64,000 bases of DNA from Ochotona curzoniae (Eukaryota; Chordata; Mammalia; Lagomorpha; Ochotonidae), in the NCBI RefSeq assembly GCF_017591425.1, contig NW_024465777.1, positions 3,410,001 to 3,474,000 of the forward strand. The letters run 5' to 3'. Position numbers and translations under genes: made by a program. Position 1 is the first letter of the stretch. Each line of letters begins with the position of its first letter. The notes beneath the pieces are model-generated. The model saw nothing but the letters and a program-made list of their open reading frames with translations. It was not told the DNA's origin and ran no database searches. Of this stretch, positions 23,690 through 35,716 are shown piece after piece.

Positions 23690-24059
23690 TGTTGGCCCAA
23701 TGTCTTACGCCCATAATAAGACGCAGACGCGAGTGAAGCCTTCTGCGTTAAATTTCTTGTGCACAGCAACATGACGAGGAAAGAGGCGCGGATCCGGGCA
23801 GGTTTCTGCTCTTATGTGCTGTCTGGTCCGCCTCGCCCGATGACAGGTCGGCGTCATGTTACGCAGGGGTTCTGGGCAATGGATTCGTCAGGTCCAGTGT
23901 TTACGTGCTGCCGGCGCAGCTCACTGCGCATGCGCTAGGCGCCTGAGCAGTACAGTGAATGCTACGTGACTTTCCACCAAACACCAAGATGTGGCTTCTC
24001 TGGCCGGCGCCATTTTGGGTACGGCATGTGGCCAGTATGTACAGATGCGGCTGGCAATA
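23690..24059 (-). repeat. 5' LTR of the endogenous retrovirus
   Basis: Aligns throughout to the left LTR with many substitutions and small indels. The polyadenylation hexamer reads AAGAAA instead of AATAAA ('ttaaatttcttgtgc' on the plus strand). The outer end reads 'ggctggcaata', where the expected terminal TG (minus) appears mutated to TA. Confidence 0.8.
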
Positions 24060-24065
24060 CCACTG
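24060..24065 (+). repeat. Target-site duplication of the endogenous retrovirus, right
   Basis: The hexamer 'ccactg' is identical to 20,725-20,730. Removing the element plus one copy restores the sequence seen in repeat copy 1. Confidence 0.8.
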
Positions 24066-25717
24066 CACTCACAGGTAGGCAAGGGAGCCAAGACAAAGTG
24101 GTTTAGAGGGGAAAACCAGAGGACATGTCTGAGTCAGGCCAAGACACCCCCCAACATGGGAGACTTGAGTGGGCTTAATAGCATCACTCCCTGCTTGCTA
24201 GCACCCACAAAAGCTGGGGCTGGGGAGCATCCCTGGCTAGGCTAGGCTGCAGTATTCACCCATGAGTGTCTAAAGAAAGGGCAGGTCATCTCAGGCTGGG
24301 CTGCAGTATCTGCTTACACATGCAGCCCCAGGGGCTGGGAGTGGACCTAGTACGGGAACCTCCAAGCAGGACTTCCTTGTTGGGCTGCTGCTTCCACAGG
24401 TGAGTGTGAAAGCTGAGACTGGGGACAAGCCAGGTTGGGTTAGGCTGCCACACTCTCTGATATACACGAGAGCTAGAATAGGAGTGGGCCTGTCAAACTA
24501 GCTGTAGCACCAACTAACAAGAGACTGGACTGGGTGCGAGTCATGTAAAGTTTGACCACAACAGCCCCTGGAAGTTGCAAGATCCAGGGCTAGGAACATG
24601 CCTAGCATGGGGAATTGTGAGCACTCTTCCACTAAGCCGTACCTACCACTGGTGAGCACAAGTGCCAGGTCTGGGGATGTGCCAGGCTGAACAAGGCAGC
24701 AGCACCTGTTGGCATACATGAGAGCTGAGTCTGGGGGATAGGTCAGAGAGCTAAGCTGCAGCACCCATGGGTATGCATGGAAGCCAATGGGATGCAGGCT
24801 GAACCAGGCTAGACCACAGTAGAGGATGGCATGCACAAGAACTGGAGCTAGGGCAGACCTTTTGGGGGTAATTAGGGGTCATCCCAACTGGGCCACAGCA
24901 CTCACTGGTATGCATGAGGACAGGCTCTGTAGTGGGCTAACCGGGCTGGGTTTCGGCACCCCTCAGTTCATGTGAGAGATGGGGCTGAGGCAGAACTGAC
25001 CAGGCAGCTGCATCCACCAGTATGTGCATTGGCTGGTGCAGGTGACAGACTGCACCTGACCCTGCACTAACTGGTGCACACAAAAGTCTGAAGTCATACC
25101 AAGCGAGGTTTCTTGGGGGACTCCCAGACTGGACTGCTGAACTCAGACCCTGGCCACAGGGGAGAAAATCACAGGATGTGTTGTCCACTCTAGGAGTGCA
25201 TGTATTAAGACTGGACCGCCTCAGTTGCCGATGACCGTCAGTGACATAATACCCAGTCACACATGGCGGTCATGACAGCCAATTCATCTAGGTCAACAGG
25301 GGACAAGTGCCTTGTCAGAGGTAGGAAAGCAGAACAGGTCGGACAACTCTCCTGTCCAAGCTTTGCAGTGAGTGGCTGGGTCTGTGGATATACTAGGGTG
25401 AACTTTGTCAAACAATAGACCTTGGAAAGATTTTCTCAACCAATGAACCTACAACTTCTCAGAACTATCAAAAACCACTCAAGTAACGCTCTCAGGATAC
25501 TCTTCCCCGCATCGGGGTCTCTAAGGCATCGTGGCAGCAAACCCTCCCCCTGCTCCCCTGCAGACATAAGAGAAAAAAAATTGAAATATTGGTCTCATTC
25601 ACCTTCCTCCATACTCAATCCCCACCTTAATTGGAGGCCCACGTGGGCATGCATTCCTCTCAATGATGTAAACAATACTAAGAAAAACATTTTTAAATTT
25701 TGGAAAGAAGAAAAAAA

Positions 25718-25818
25718 ATTAGCAGATGAAAGATGTCACTCTCGCTCTGCGTGTGTGTGTGCAAGTGTGTGTCTTCTCTCTCTGCACTGATTTCAATAAA
25801 TAAATAAATCTTTTAAAA
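25718..25818 (+). mobile_element. SINE 3' fragment
   Basis: 'gcagatgaaagatgtcactc', a GT-rich stretch and tail 'caataaataaataaatc'. The head is missing. Confidence 0.65.
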
Positions 25819-26045
25819 GATGCTCTGATGTGAGAAGGAGAGGAAGTGCGAGGGCAAAGAGGAGCCGATGGGAGGAAAAGGGGTGAGGGAAGCCATGAGA
25901 ACAGCTCCAGCTCAGCCCCTGCTGCAGGTGCATCCCCATCAGCACCTAAGGCCGGTCCAGGGAGAGGGGGAGGGGAGGAAAGACTGCGTCTCACACATCT
26001 TGCAGCATCCAGCTGCTGGCAAGGAGCCGTTGAGTAAAACCTACA

Positions 26046-26360
26046 CGGGCAGCACAGTAGTGTAGCATGCTAATCCTCTCCTTACAACTGCAAGAATCCC
26101 ATAATACTGAGGATTCACATCTCAACTGCTTCACTTTCAATCTAGCTCCCTGCTTGTGGCCCAGGAAAGCAGTTGAGGGGGGCCCAAAGCCTTGGGACCC
26201 TGTACCCACATGGGAGACCCTAAGGAAGCTCCTGGCTCCTGGCTTTGGATCAGCTCAGCTCCAGTCATTGTGGCCACCTGCGGAGTGAAGCAGTGGATAA
26301 AAGAGATCCGTCTCTCTGTAAATCTACCTTTCAAATAAAAATAAACACATCTTGAAAAGA
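26046..26360 (+). mobile_element. C-type SINE, older form
   Basis: Head 'gggcagcacagtagtgtagc', then body, then tail 'caaataaaaataaacacatc'. Confidence 0.85.
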
Positions 26361-26424
26361 AATCTGATCTAATTGTCACTCTATATAATCTCCCAGGCCC
26401 AGGAGTGGTTAACTCTTTTTTTTA

Positions 26425-26722
26425 AAAAAGACATATTTATTTTTATTGGGAAGTTAGATATACAGAGAGGAAGAGAGACAAAGAGAAAGATCATCCATCC
26501 GCAGATTCACTCCCCAAGTGGCCGGAGCTGAGCTGATCCAAAGCCAGGATCCAGGAGCCTCTTCCAGGTCTCCCAAGCGGGTACAGGGTCCCAAGGCCCC
26601 AGACCAACCTTGACTGCCTTCCCAGGCCACAAGCAGGGAGCTGGATGGGAAGTGGGGTTGCCGGGATATAAACCAGCACCATCCGGCTTGTACAAGGCTA
26701 GGAGTTTAGCCACTAGGGTCTG
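26425..26722 (-). mobile_element. C-type SINE, near full length
   Basis: Antisense tail 'catatttatttttattggga' through head 'ggagtttagccactagggtc'. Confidence 0.85.
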
Positions 26723-28105
26723 TGATCAACTCTTTATGATGTAAATTCCCCAGGCAGGGGACAGGGCCCCTGTGGAGGACAAGGCTGTGGGGGTCTTTCC
26801 GGGAAGCCTATGAGCGAGCTCGCCACTTCCCTGCGTCGTTCCTGGATAGCTGCCCGTACCAGCCGTGGGTCAGGTGCTTGACCTGACAGTGGCGGACCTG
26901 GGTGGTAAAACGTAAAGACCCAGGAGTTTTCCTCCCAGCTGGCTCCTAGCTGTGCAGCTCTGGGGGTGGGGGTGGGGGCGGGAATCAGCTTCCAGCCCTG
27001 TAAAATGGGCTTGCAAGTCCCTCTATAAGATAATCCTCAAGGTCCAAGAGTTGGCCTTGGGCTGATCCCAGGGGCCACACTCTACCCTCCCAGCTAGGCC
27101 TTGGGAGTGACAGCAACCCTCTTTGGTGATGAAAACGATGATGCTGTGTCCACTTCAACACCAGGTCAGTGAGCTGGAGGCTGTTGGGAGACTCCCCGCT
27201 CATTCTTTCATTGTGACGACATCCGTGGGAAATGGACCAGAGAGGGTGAATAGCTTCTCAAAGTCACACAGCAAGAGGCTAAGCCATGACACCAGAGCCT
27301 CTGCAGAGTCTGTGCCTTCCAGAAGATGTCCTGTCTCACTGAGGTGCTCTCAGGAGCACCATTCGGGTCCTCCCTGTCTCCCACATCCCCAAAATGGCAG
27401 GTGGCCCTAGGATGTATCCACCAGGGTTCCTGGCGCCAGGTCCCAGGACAATGCTTCCCCAGCCCCTGCCTCTAAGGGTGTTGCCTTTGGGACAAGGCAA
27501 AAAATGGTTTGGGAAGACACCACCGGGCTGTTCTGGAAAATGCCATCTTTTAGCCTGAGTTTGTTACTTCCTTTTTCCAAAACCCTTTCCTTTTCTATAA
27601 CATGATGCTGATGGACTATGTTGAGTGGCAAGTGTCAAACAGAAAGTAGTTTGTGCCAAGACTGAGAAAGAAGGAATTTGCCCATCCATGAAAGCCCAAA
27701 GACCTTGGCACCCCAGCCCTGTGGGATGTTCCCATGGCAGTCAACCACCTCTTCCAGGTCTGCTTTCAGGGTAGAAGCCACTGCCCTCCTCCGACAAGGG
27801 TTCTGCATCCCTACCCCAGGCCTCACACACCTCCAGCTGCACACTGGTGGCTTCCCCCCTCATCAAACACAGTCGCGGCTCGTCAGGCTGCTCTGGAAAC
27901 GGAGAGGACGCTGAGCAGGAGACACCCCCTCCAACCCCAGCAGGGTAAAGCAGGTGCTGCTCCCCCCACCCCACCCGAAGGAGGGCAGAAGAGCGTGGCA
28001 TATCAAAACCCCTGTGCCTGGCAGCAGGCACCGGCCTGGCGATGGAGCCACTTTCCTATGGATACCGGTATCCCACAGCAGAATGGTTTCAAGTTCCAAT
28101 TCCAG
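26723..28105. other. Unique intergenic sequence, GC-rich
   Basis: No repeats recognised. Several overlapping open frames, the longest about 180 codons running into a SINE, have no recognisable domain. Confidence 0.5.
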
Positions 28106-28452
28106 GGCCTGGCGCGGTGGCATAGCAGTAAAGTCCCCGCCTTGAACGCACCAGGATCCCATATAGGCACTGGTTCTAATCCCTGCAGTTCTACTTCCCT
28201 TCCAGCTCCCTGCTTGTGGCCTGGGAAAGCAGTCGAGGATGGCCCAAGGCTTCAGGACCCTGCACCTGCGTGGGAGACCTGAAAGAAGCTCCTGGCTTCA
28301 GATCGGCACAGCTCCAGCCGTTGTGGCTGCTTAGGGAGTGAATCATCAGACAGAAGATCTTCCTCTCTGTCTCCCCTCCTCTGTATATCTGCCTTTACAG
28401 TAAAAATAAACAAATCTTAAAAAACAAAACAACAACAACAACAACAACAAAA
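28106..28452 (+). mobile_element. Young C-type SINE with (CAA)n tail
   Basis: Clean head 'ggcctggcgcggtggcatag', body and A-rich tail expanded to (CAA)n at about 28,426-28,450. A near-matching duplication, 'ttccaattcc' / 'tcccaattcc', flanks it. Confidence 0.9.
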
Positions 28453-28454
28453 AC

Positions 28455-28680
28455 AGTCCCAATTCCCAATTAGCTGCTACTTAATGCACCTGCACCGCAA
28501 CAGGTGAAGGCTCAAGTGTCTGGGCTCCTGCACGCCCATGGGAGACCCAGACAGAGCTCCTGGCTTCCACAGTGATGCTGACTCAGCCCTGGTTCTTGCT
28601 GATACTCAAAGAATGAACCAGTAGACGAGACTTCTGTGTGTGTGTGTGTGTTCCAAATAGTGAGATAGATAAATAATCGT
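28455..28680 (+). mobile_element. Older SINE, 5'-diverged
   Basis: Body 'cccatgggagacccagacag' to tail 'tagataaataatcg'. A (GT)n run (28,634-28,651) sits where the CT-rich segment normally lies. Confidence 0.65.
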
Positions 28681-29417
28681 TTTCATATCTGTTCCCAGAG
28701 CTCAAAGCAAAGCCCCAAAGGGTGGACAAGAAAGACGCTGGAGTAGGTGGCAGGGACAAAGTCCAGAGTGAGGTGTCTCCCTCTGCCAGGGCCCAGGGTT
28801 CCAGCCCAGGCCTCTCTCTCAGCCTCCCTCGAGGCCTCACCCCCGTACTAGGCCACGGCTGGCTCACACCCACGTCCTCACTCACACACATCTCACATGC
28901 AGCCACTCTTCACAGCCTCTCCCACTCACACCCGCCCTCACAGGTACAGCGCATGGCGTTCTCACACTGATTCACACAGCCTCCCCTACATCACACACTT
29001 GCCTTCTCCCACACCCACACACACACATGCCTGACCGCCCACAGGCTTTCTCTGGGTTCAGGCGTGGGACCCCCCAACACACATCTGTTCCTGGTGCAGT
29101 CTAACCTGGACTAGCGAGCCCCAGGACAGGACGGGCTGGGAGCAAGGACAGTCCTCTGCGAGGAGAGTTGTGCAGTTGGCCTGGACTCTGCCTTTGCCCT
29201 GCCCTCCCTCCCTGCTGCACACTGGCCCGCCTGCTCTTCACACACGTTCATTGCCTGTGGATCCATCTGTTGTAAATGGAAAATGACAGGGTGCACCTGC
29301 AGGGTGCACAGGGATGCTTCCACCCACACATGCGTGCAGCATCGGTCAAGCTGATGAGTGCAGCATCACCTCATCGACTTACCTTTCCTAGTGATGAGAA
29401 CATTCAGAATCTATGCT
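28681..29417. other. Unique intergenic sequence, CA/CT-rich
   Basis: Pyrimidine- and CA-rich between about 28,860 and 29,030 ('ctcacacacatctcacatgc'). No gene recognised. Confidence 0.5.
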
Positions 29418-29727
29418 TAGGAACTGACATTGTGGTCCATCTCCTACCGTGCTGGCATGCCGTATGGATGCTGGTTCAAGCCCCTGCTGCCCCACTTCCT
29501 CAGTTCCTTGCTAATACACCCACAAAAGCAGCAACAGATGGCCCCAGTGCTTGGGCCTGCTGTTCCCACATGGGAGACCTGGATGGAATTCCTGGCTTTG
29601 GCCTGGCCCAATCCCATATTGCGGACATTTGGGGAATGAACCAGTAGAGTGAAGATCTCTCTACATGTGCCTCTATCTCTCTCTCCTCTCTCTCTCTGTA
29701 AAAAAAAAAAAAAACACACACACACAC
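29418..29727 (+). mobile_element. C-type SINE, older form
   Basis: Head 'gaactgacattgtggtccat', body, CT-rich segment and an A-run followed by (CA)n. Confidence 0.85.
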
Positions 29728-32700
29728 TATTACCACTCCCATTTCACAGATGTGAAAATTGAGACTCAGAGAAGCTGGGATATTTTTCCAAACTCCACCC
29801 CTAAGTGATAGGGCCCACTGTGGGCAAGGCCACCCCAAGTCTGAGCTGCCCAACACTGCCTAGGAATAATAAGGTAACACTCAGTCTGAATTTGTGTGAT
29901 AAAATTTTTGAGTCTCCCCTGAATGATTCTGAGGAAGAGCCTATCTTAGGGAATTCTCAATCCTAGAGAGTAAGTGTCCCCACCTGAACTCCCAGTGGAC
30001 ACTGGAATTTCCAGTAAAAACACTCATCCACCATTTGCTATTGGCCAGGGCTATGGCCCTCCCAACCACCCTACAAGCAGGCCAGAGTTCCCCTTCACAA
30101 AGTGGAAACCAAGGCCCAGGGGGCCCGGGCCACACAGGTGGCCAGTGACGGAACAGGGATGGAAGGATGAGATGGAGGACAGCCAGGGAAGGTGGAGCAC
30201 GGTGGTACCCAGCAGGTGGGTCTGGGTGGAGAAGCAGTATCCACACCCTGCCCACGGCCTGCTCTTGAGGAACCCCAAGGAGTCTTCTCTCTGCTCCTGT
30301 AACCCATCCAGCCTTAGATCATGGACACTCATGGAGGTGGCACCTCCTCCCAGCCCCTTCTGGGGTGTCTGGGGTCAGCTCTGCCCCACCCCGCACGCCT
30401 TGCTGTTGGCTGTACCTCTGCAGTAGGACTCCCGCTGTGGCCATGGGAACACACACATCGACTTCTGACTTGGGGGCACCAGGGAGTGACAGCCAGGGCA
30501 TGTCTCTGCTTGTCATTGTCTTTAGAACAATGGTTCTCTATGCTCTTCTCCACTGGGGCAGGGCAGAAGGAACGGGAAGTGGAGGCGAGCACGCCCCCCC
30601 GGGCAGCAGCAGGGAAGCCACCTGGGGACAGTGCGTGTCTGCGGGCCGCGGGGCGGAAGCCAGCATGGCTGCTGTCCCCGCGGGCACTGCCAACTTCAGC
30701 ATGATCTAACCCATACTGCCTGACTCCAGTCTCCGGGAACCGCCGCCTCTGGTGTATCACAGGAAAGGATTCCCGGCCTGTGCTGGGATCGACTTGTCAC
30801 TCATTCCACATGCTCAAACCATTGTACTCCATTGGTCTGAGTGTGCAAGTTCACGTTCCTGTGTGTATGCGTGCATCTGTGTCTATGTGACAAACACACA
30901 GAATTACAGGAGAGCATAATATGAACCAGCCATTGGCAGAAGAGCGAGCCAGCATCTCTTGGCAAGCCATGAATGTGCTTTAATTAAGTACTAGACGGAG
31001 AAAAGAGAATCCACGCACAAACCCTCGCCTCACGGCCAGTTCTTCCACTCAGCTTTGCCTCACTGAAACCAAGACACAGCTGGGGCAGGGCTGCCCAGGC
31101 ACACTCCGCAGTTGGGGTCCGGCTCTTTGTGCACTGAGAGAGAAAGTCAGAGAACCAGGGACTCTGGGAAGGAGCAGCAACGAGATTCTCACAAAAGGGC
31201 TCTGGTGATGCTGAGTTTTAGCAGGTGCCGCCAGCAAGGTTTGTCACCCCAGTCCCAGGGGGAGCTGCCTCAGAGGCCTGGCTACAGAGCTGTCCATCAT
31301 GAGGTCGAAAGGAAGTGGCCACGAGGGATTAGAGGGCAGCTCTCCGCTGTCCACATCCCGGGGCCATCCCAGGGTGACTTGGAGCCACTGCCGTGAGCAG
31401 CCGAGGTTACGCTGTCCTCCTGGAGATCAGAAGCTTCAGGGAGAGGAAGCTGGCCTGGGCCGGAAGTCAGGGTTCTCTCTCATATGCCCTCCTGGAACCT
31501 AAAGGCAGAGATGGGGGTCCCTGGATCAGCTCCTTACACGGCCCCTCCCTGGGGGAGGGAGTAGCCTAAGGGAGAGAAAGCTGGGGAGAGCCTAAGCAGC
31601 AGGAAACCCACTCCCAGCTTGCCTGAAGGCCGTGGCTCAGGGGTCTCTGGTTCCATGGTTCAGGGGTCTGTGGTTTCAGTGGCCCATGGCTCCGTGGCTC
31701 CAGAACCCCAGAGCAGAGCAAAGCAGGTTCAGGGTTCCAAGCCAGAAGGTGTCCTTCATATCAATCTATGCCAAGCTCCCTCGCAGACCCCAACCCCAGC
31801 CACTCCTCATCTCCAGTGCTTCCTCTCTCCAGAACAAACAGAGGGCAACACGCTTCCAGGTGATGGCCAGCAGCTGGCCCTGGAAGCAGTCCTCACGCCC
31901 CAGACAGTGCTGGGTTGCGTCAAGAGCATCTGAATCCAAAACAGCCACAGAGGTGACCTTCCAAACACCCTGGGCTTGAAAACCTAAGACCAAAAAAGCC
32001 TTCGGCAAAGACCATTTCCAGCTTGGTCAAATCCAGTGCTTTGGGAAAATGTCTCGCAACATCTCCCCAAGGGCGAAGTGCAGATGGCAGGGCCGGGCAC
32101 TGGTCAGTACCCATTGTTGGCAGCCTGCCTCCTTCTGCAGTAATTCTGTTTGGTCTGCAAGCTGAGCTCTCTGACAGAGGTCAGCCCAGCCCTGAAGGCG
32201 GCAGGAATGCAAGGACCCCAGCTCCGGAGGGAGCCCCCCGAGAATCCTGCCCTGCCCCGTGCACCTGCTCCATATCAGTGCCAGGGGGGCAGCACACACT
32301 CGGGACTAGGAAAGCCAACATTCACCATGCAGAGCTTAGACAGCTGGTGAAGGCGTCCAGGGTAGAAGCTTACAAGACAGCATGGGGAACCTGCATGTTG
32401 GAGAGGTTGGGGGGCATCTGGCACTTCCGGGAGGAGCCCAGGCAAGTGGGGAACACACGTGATTTGGTGGACAAAGACTGTGGAAGCCTAAGGGGCTGGT
32501 TCCAACCCAGTCCGGCCGCTCACAGCGAACGACCCTGAGCCAGGAGCCAGGAACGGAGTGTGCTGGCCCATAGAGTTAGGATAAGCCAACACCCACTCCC
32601 AGGCTCCAGCACTCGCTGTGGGCTCCAGGGTGAGACCCGAGTGGCTCCTCAGGGCCTTCTTGCCCCTCTCTCTCCCCTCCCCCATCCTCAAGTATGCTGC

Positions 32701-33799
32701 TCCTATGTGCCCCTCGCCCAGCCCAGCCAGCCCACATCGCTGCAACTCTGGGCCACTCCAGCAGGGGCATCCTGCTCACCTTTCACCCACATGAGCTGCA
32801 GATCACCTGCTGGGGCTTTCCAGAACCTTCCACAAGCTCCATCCAGGAGGCAAATAGACCCCCCAGGTATGTGCACTCTGAGCTGGCCTCCCCCGCACCC
32901 CCAGGAATGCCAGCCTAGAAGCCCTGGCACACCTGTGCACTTCACCTGTGGACACAGAAGGATCCTAGGTGACACGAGTGGCCCCTCTGCCTCCCACACC
33001 TCCCACAGGAACGGGGTGCTGGAGGGCACCGGGCCCCCAGGGAACACCCTCTCTGAAGGCACCCACACTCCCAGTTGTTAGTATTTCTGCTTCCGCTGCC
33101 CATCACCACTGCCCCAGAAAACAGACCAACAACATGGAGGAATAAAAGAACCCAGGCTTTCAGCAGATGCATTTCCAGGTGCCCCAGGAGGGCCTGCTTG
33201 TCGGAGGGACCCGGCCCCAGCGTCGGGGCGGGGGATGGGCACTGGACTCTTGGGAAGTGGAGCCGTGGAACAGGGCCTCCCAGGACAGGCTGGCTGCAGA
33301 GCCGCAGGCACCTCTGCTCTGAGGGTCGGGCCGGACCCCCACCACCATTCATCGCCAGGGGTCTCAAATGTGTAGTCTGCACCACGCCCCACCTCTGCCA
33401 AGGTTTCTGGATTTGCTCTCTGAAGCCCCTGATCTCCCCCCACCCCCGTGGACTCCACAGGGAGCCATCTCTGTGTGATTCAGTCATTAGGGCCCAAGAA
33501 TACAGCAGCTTAAGTGAGACTGCAGGGCCTTGCTGTCACGTCTATAAAAGGAAGACCAAGGGCCAGGAAGCGTTTGAAAGGAAGGGAATGGAACTAGGAG
33601 ACACAGCTCAAACAAGGCCAGGCTGACCATGGGCGCACTAATCCTGAGTCCAACCGCTTGGCCTGAGGGGCCTCTCTGGCCAGGGGCTGCCTTCAGACAG
33701 GTGCCAAGAACTGAGGTGTGTGTCAAAGAGCTTGTGGGAATCCCACGACACAACAAATAAAACAGTCCAGGAACAAATAGGCTTAAAACGCATGGGAAG
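29728..33799. other. Longest repeat-poor block, about 4.1 kb, GC-rich
   Basis: I find no SINE, L1 or LTR in this block, in contrast to the rest of the window. Many overlapping open frames (up to about 183 codons) on both strands reflect GC content. None shows a recognisable domain or a convincing exon pattern. Confidence 0.5.
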
Positions 33800-33937
33800 G
33801 GGTGAGTGCTGTGACATAGCAAGCACAGCCATCTCGGTGGTGCTGACATCCCATATGGATGCTGGTTCGAGTCTTGGCTACTCCAGTTCTGATCCAGTTC
33901 CTTGATAATGGCCTGAGGAAAGCAGTAAAAGATGGGG
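33800..33937 (+). mobile_element. SINE 5' fragment
   Basis: Head 'tgagtgctgtgacatagcaa', box-like 'tggttcgagtcttgg', then body to 'gaaagcagtaaaagatgg'. The 3' part is missing. Confidence 0.75.
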
Positions 33938-34367
33938 AGTAGACATGGCTGCCTGGCAGGTGGACCAGGGGATTCCAGCTGGCGGATGGGACGGCCACAG
34001 CTGGCCGCTACACGTATTCATGGGCAGCCAGTGCCTCATCCAGGCCTCTGGCCGTCCCCGATGGCTCCTTCTCCACTTCCCCCCAAACGCAGCCATTTCT
34101 CCACTCCAGGTCACCCCCTTGGATGGCATCCCAGTGCTGCAGGTCCTTGCTCAGGAACTTCCCCATGTCTATGGAAACCTTCCTCTGTGCAGAACCAGGG
34201 AACAATATTTCAAGCTGCTCCACTCAGCTGCAGGAATACAAAGGCAGCCTTCAACAAAGGTAAGTGCAGGGGCTAGGTGTCAATAAAACTTTATTTATGA
34301 AAGCAGGCATGGTCCAGAGTCTATGAGTTCTAAGAAATTGGCAGATTAGACTGGTTAACACATGGCA
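33938..34367. other. Unique intergenic sequence
   Basis: No repeat or exon recognised. Confidence 0.45.
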
Positions 34368-34652
34368 TCTATTTTTTTTTTTAAAATATTTGTTTGTTGT
34401 TTGAAAGGCAAAACCAAGAGAGACCCTCCACCTTCCTCCCCAAGCCCACAGTCACCAAGGATGACCCAAACCAAGCCAGGGGATTCCATGTGGGTCTCCC
34501 AGGTGGGTAGCCACCACCCACTGCATCCAATGCTGCAACGGTAGGAATGCTGGATCAGAGGTGCTGAGTGGCCAGAACTGGAGCTGGCACTAAGGTTACA
34601 GGTATGAGCACCCCATCCAGTGGCTTAACCCACTGAGCCACAACACTCGCCC
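34368..34652 (-). mobile_element. C-type SINE, older form
   Basis: Antisense T-rich tail at 34,370-34,400, diverged body and head 'taacccactgagccacaaca'. Confidence 0.8.
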
Positions 34653-35477
34653 AATACACTAGGTCCAGAGGTTTGGAGCTTTGCAAACCTTAACCCTAAG
34701 TTGTGATTCACGTGAGACATGTTAGGCCCTGGGGAAAAGCCAGAGTAGAAGACCCCTGAGACATGGGCACCTCTGAGTATCTCTCAGTCACACACCAGCC
34801 CTCTGCTGTCCCGCACCATGCCAATTCTTTCCATTGCAAAGGACCTCGAGCAGTGGCTCTCTAGCTGTGGTGCTGTGGTCTCACACCCAGGGCTGGACCA
34901 ACGAGTTTCTGTCACATCCCCAGGTGAGGCTGGGTGCTATTGTTCCCCCAGAACCTGTACTGCAAGTTAAAAACCTGTGGATACACTGCCACCTAGTGGA
35001 TCCTTCCTGGTATACCCTAAGCCAACTTCCACTTTAATTCCAGAAAGTATTCCAAATGCTACAACAAAACCAACTTGTCATTTGTATGCTTGGGATTCCA
35101 TGACCGTCCTCCAAGCTTCTTTAAAGGAACGAAGCGTATTTACAATAACACGACAGTGATTTTAAGTCAACTTAAACCAAAAACAGATTATTTTCCACTA
35201 GAGGAAAAAGCCGTTAAATATCCAAAGAGAAGAAAGCCGCCGCTGGCTGTGTTCCCTGGCCACTCTCCCGCAGCCAGCTGCACACGCCCCTCCCGAGACG
35301 CCGCACTCACAGCCTGCCCACCCGGGAGAACCGTGCTGACTGCAAGCAGAGGAGAACCACACGGGAACTGGGTGCAATCGCTGTCACACAGTGGGGCTGT
35401 GACGAAGCATTGTGTGCCTAGCAACAACGTCAACAGTGGCCACACTTCAGAATCGACATTAAACTACTCCGTGTAAG
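34653..35477. other. Unique intergenic sequence with a CTCF motif
   Basis: No gene recognised. Contains the strong CTCF-type core at 34,986-34,999. Confidence 0.5.
34986..34999 (-). promoter_or_regulatory. CTCF core motif
   Basis: The reverse strand reads 'ccactaggtggcag', an exact match to the CTCF core CCA(C/G)(C/T)AG(A/G)(G/T)GGC(A/G)(G/C). Occupancy cannot be seen from sequence. Confidence 0.6.
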
Positions 35478-35668
35478 GTCCAGCTCCCCGCTGAAGGCCT
35501 GGGGAAGGCGGCGGAGGATGGCCCAAGGGGCAAGGTTCGGGCTTCTGTCTGGCCCAGTCTCAGTTGTTGCAATCATCTGGGACTGAACCAGCAAAGACGC
35601 GACACATGTGCCCACTCGCTCTCTCTGTGTCCTCTGCACTTCTGACATTCAAAATAAATTTTTTAAAT
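35478..35668 (+). mobile_element. SINE, 5'-truncated
   Basis: Starts in the body ('ggtccagctccccgctgaag') and ends at tail 'ttcaaaataaattttttaa'. Confidence 0.75.
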
Positions 35669-35716
35669 GATCACGCATGGGAAAAAAGCAAAAGGATCTT
35701 CATAAAACAGATATCC

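Larger units (their letters stand above)
20731..24059 (-). mobile_element. IAP-like class II endogenous retrovirus, non-coding
   Basis: Two directly repeated LTRs (20,731-21,123 and 23,690-24,059) flank about 2.57 kb. Orientation is minus, from the AATAAA in the left LTR, the purine tract 'aaaaggagggaga' just before the left LTR on the minus strand, and a leader splice donor 'cag|gtaaga' just inside the right LTR (23,607-23,615). The interior is far too short for gag-pro-pol-env, and I recognise no retroviral protein domain. All frames are broken or short. It is either a non-autonomous element or a strongly deleted provirus. Confidence 0.85.
20376..25717 (+). repeat. Unnamed long GC-rich repeat, copy 2, split by an endogenous retrovirus
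   Basis: The 5' segment is at 20,376-20,730. The copy resumes at 24,060 with 'ccactgcactcacagg', exactly where copy 1 reads 'gccactgcactcacagg' (about 16,149). The body follows, then a 3' module (about 25,080-25,490, block 'gggtgaactttgtcaaacaa') and an A-rich end that includes 'cccacgtgggcatgcattc'. That last block recurs as 'ccacatgggcatacatcc' at the end of the 60.8-kb copy. Confidence 0.7.

Noticed and set aside
27734..28282. 182-residue open frame
   Set aside because: Runs from GC-rich unique DNA straight into a young SINE. No homology recognised and no splice context.
32560..33626. Overlapping open frames of 173-183 residues on both strands
   Set aside because: Open frames on both strands at once indicate GC-driven lack of stops. 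No recognisable domain.
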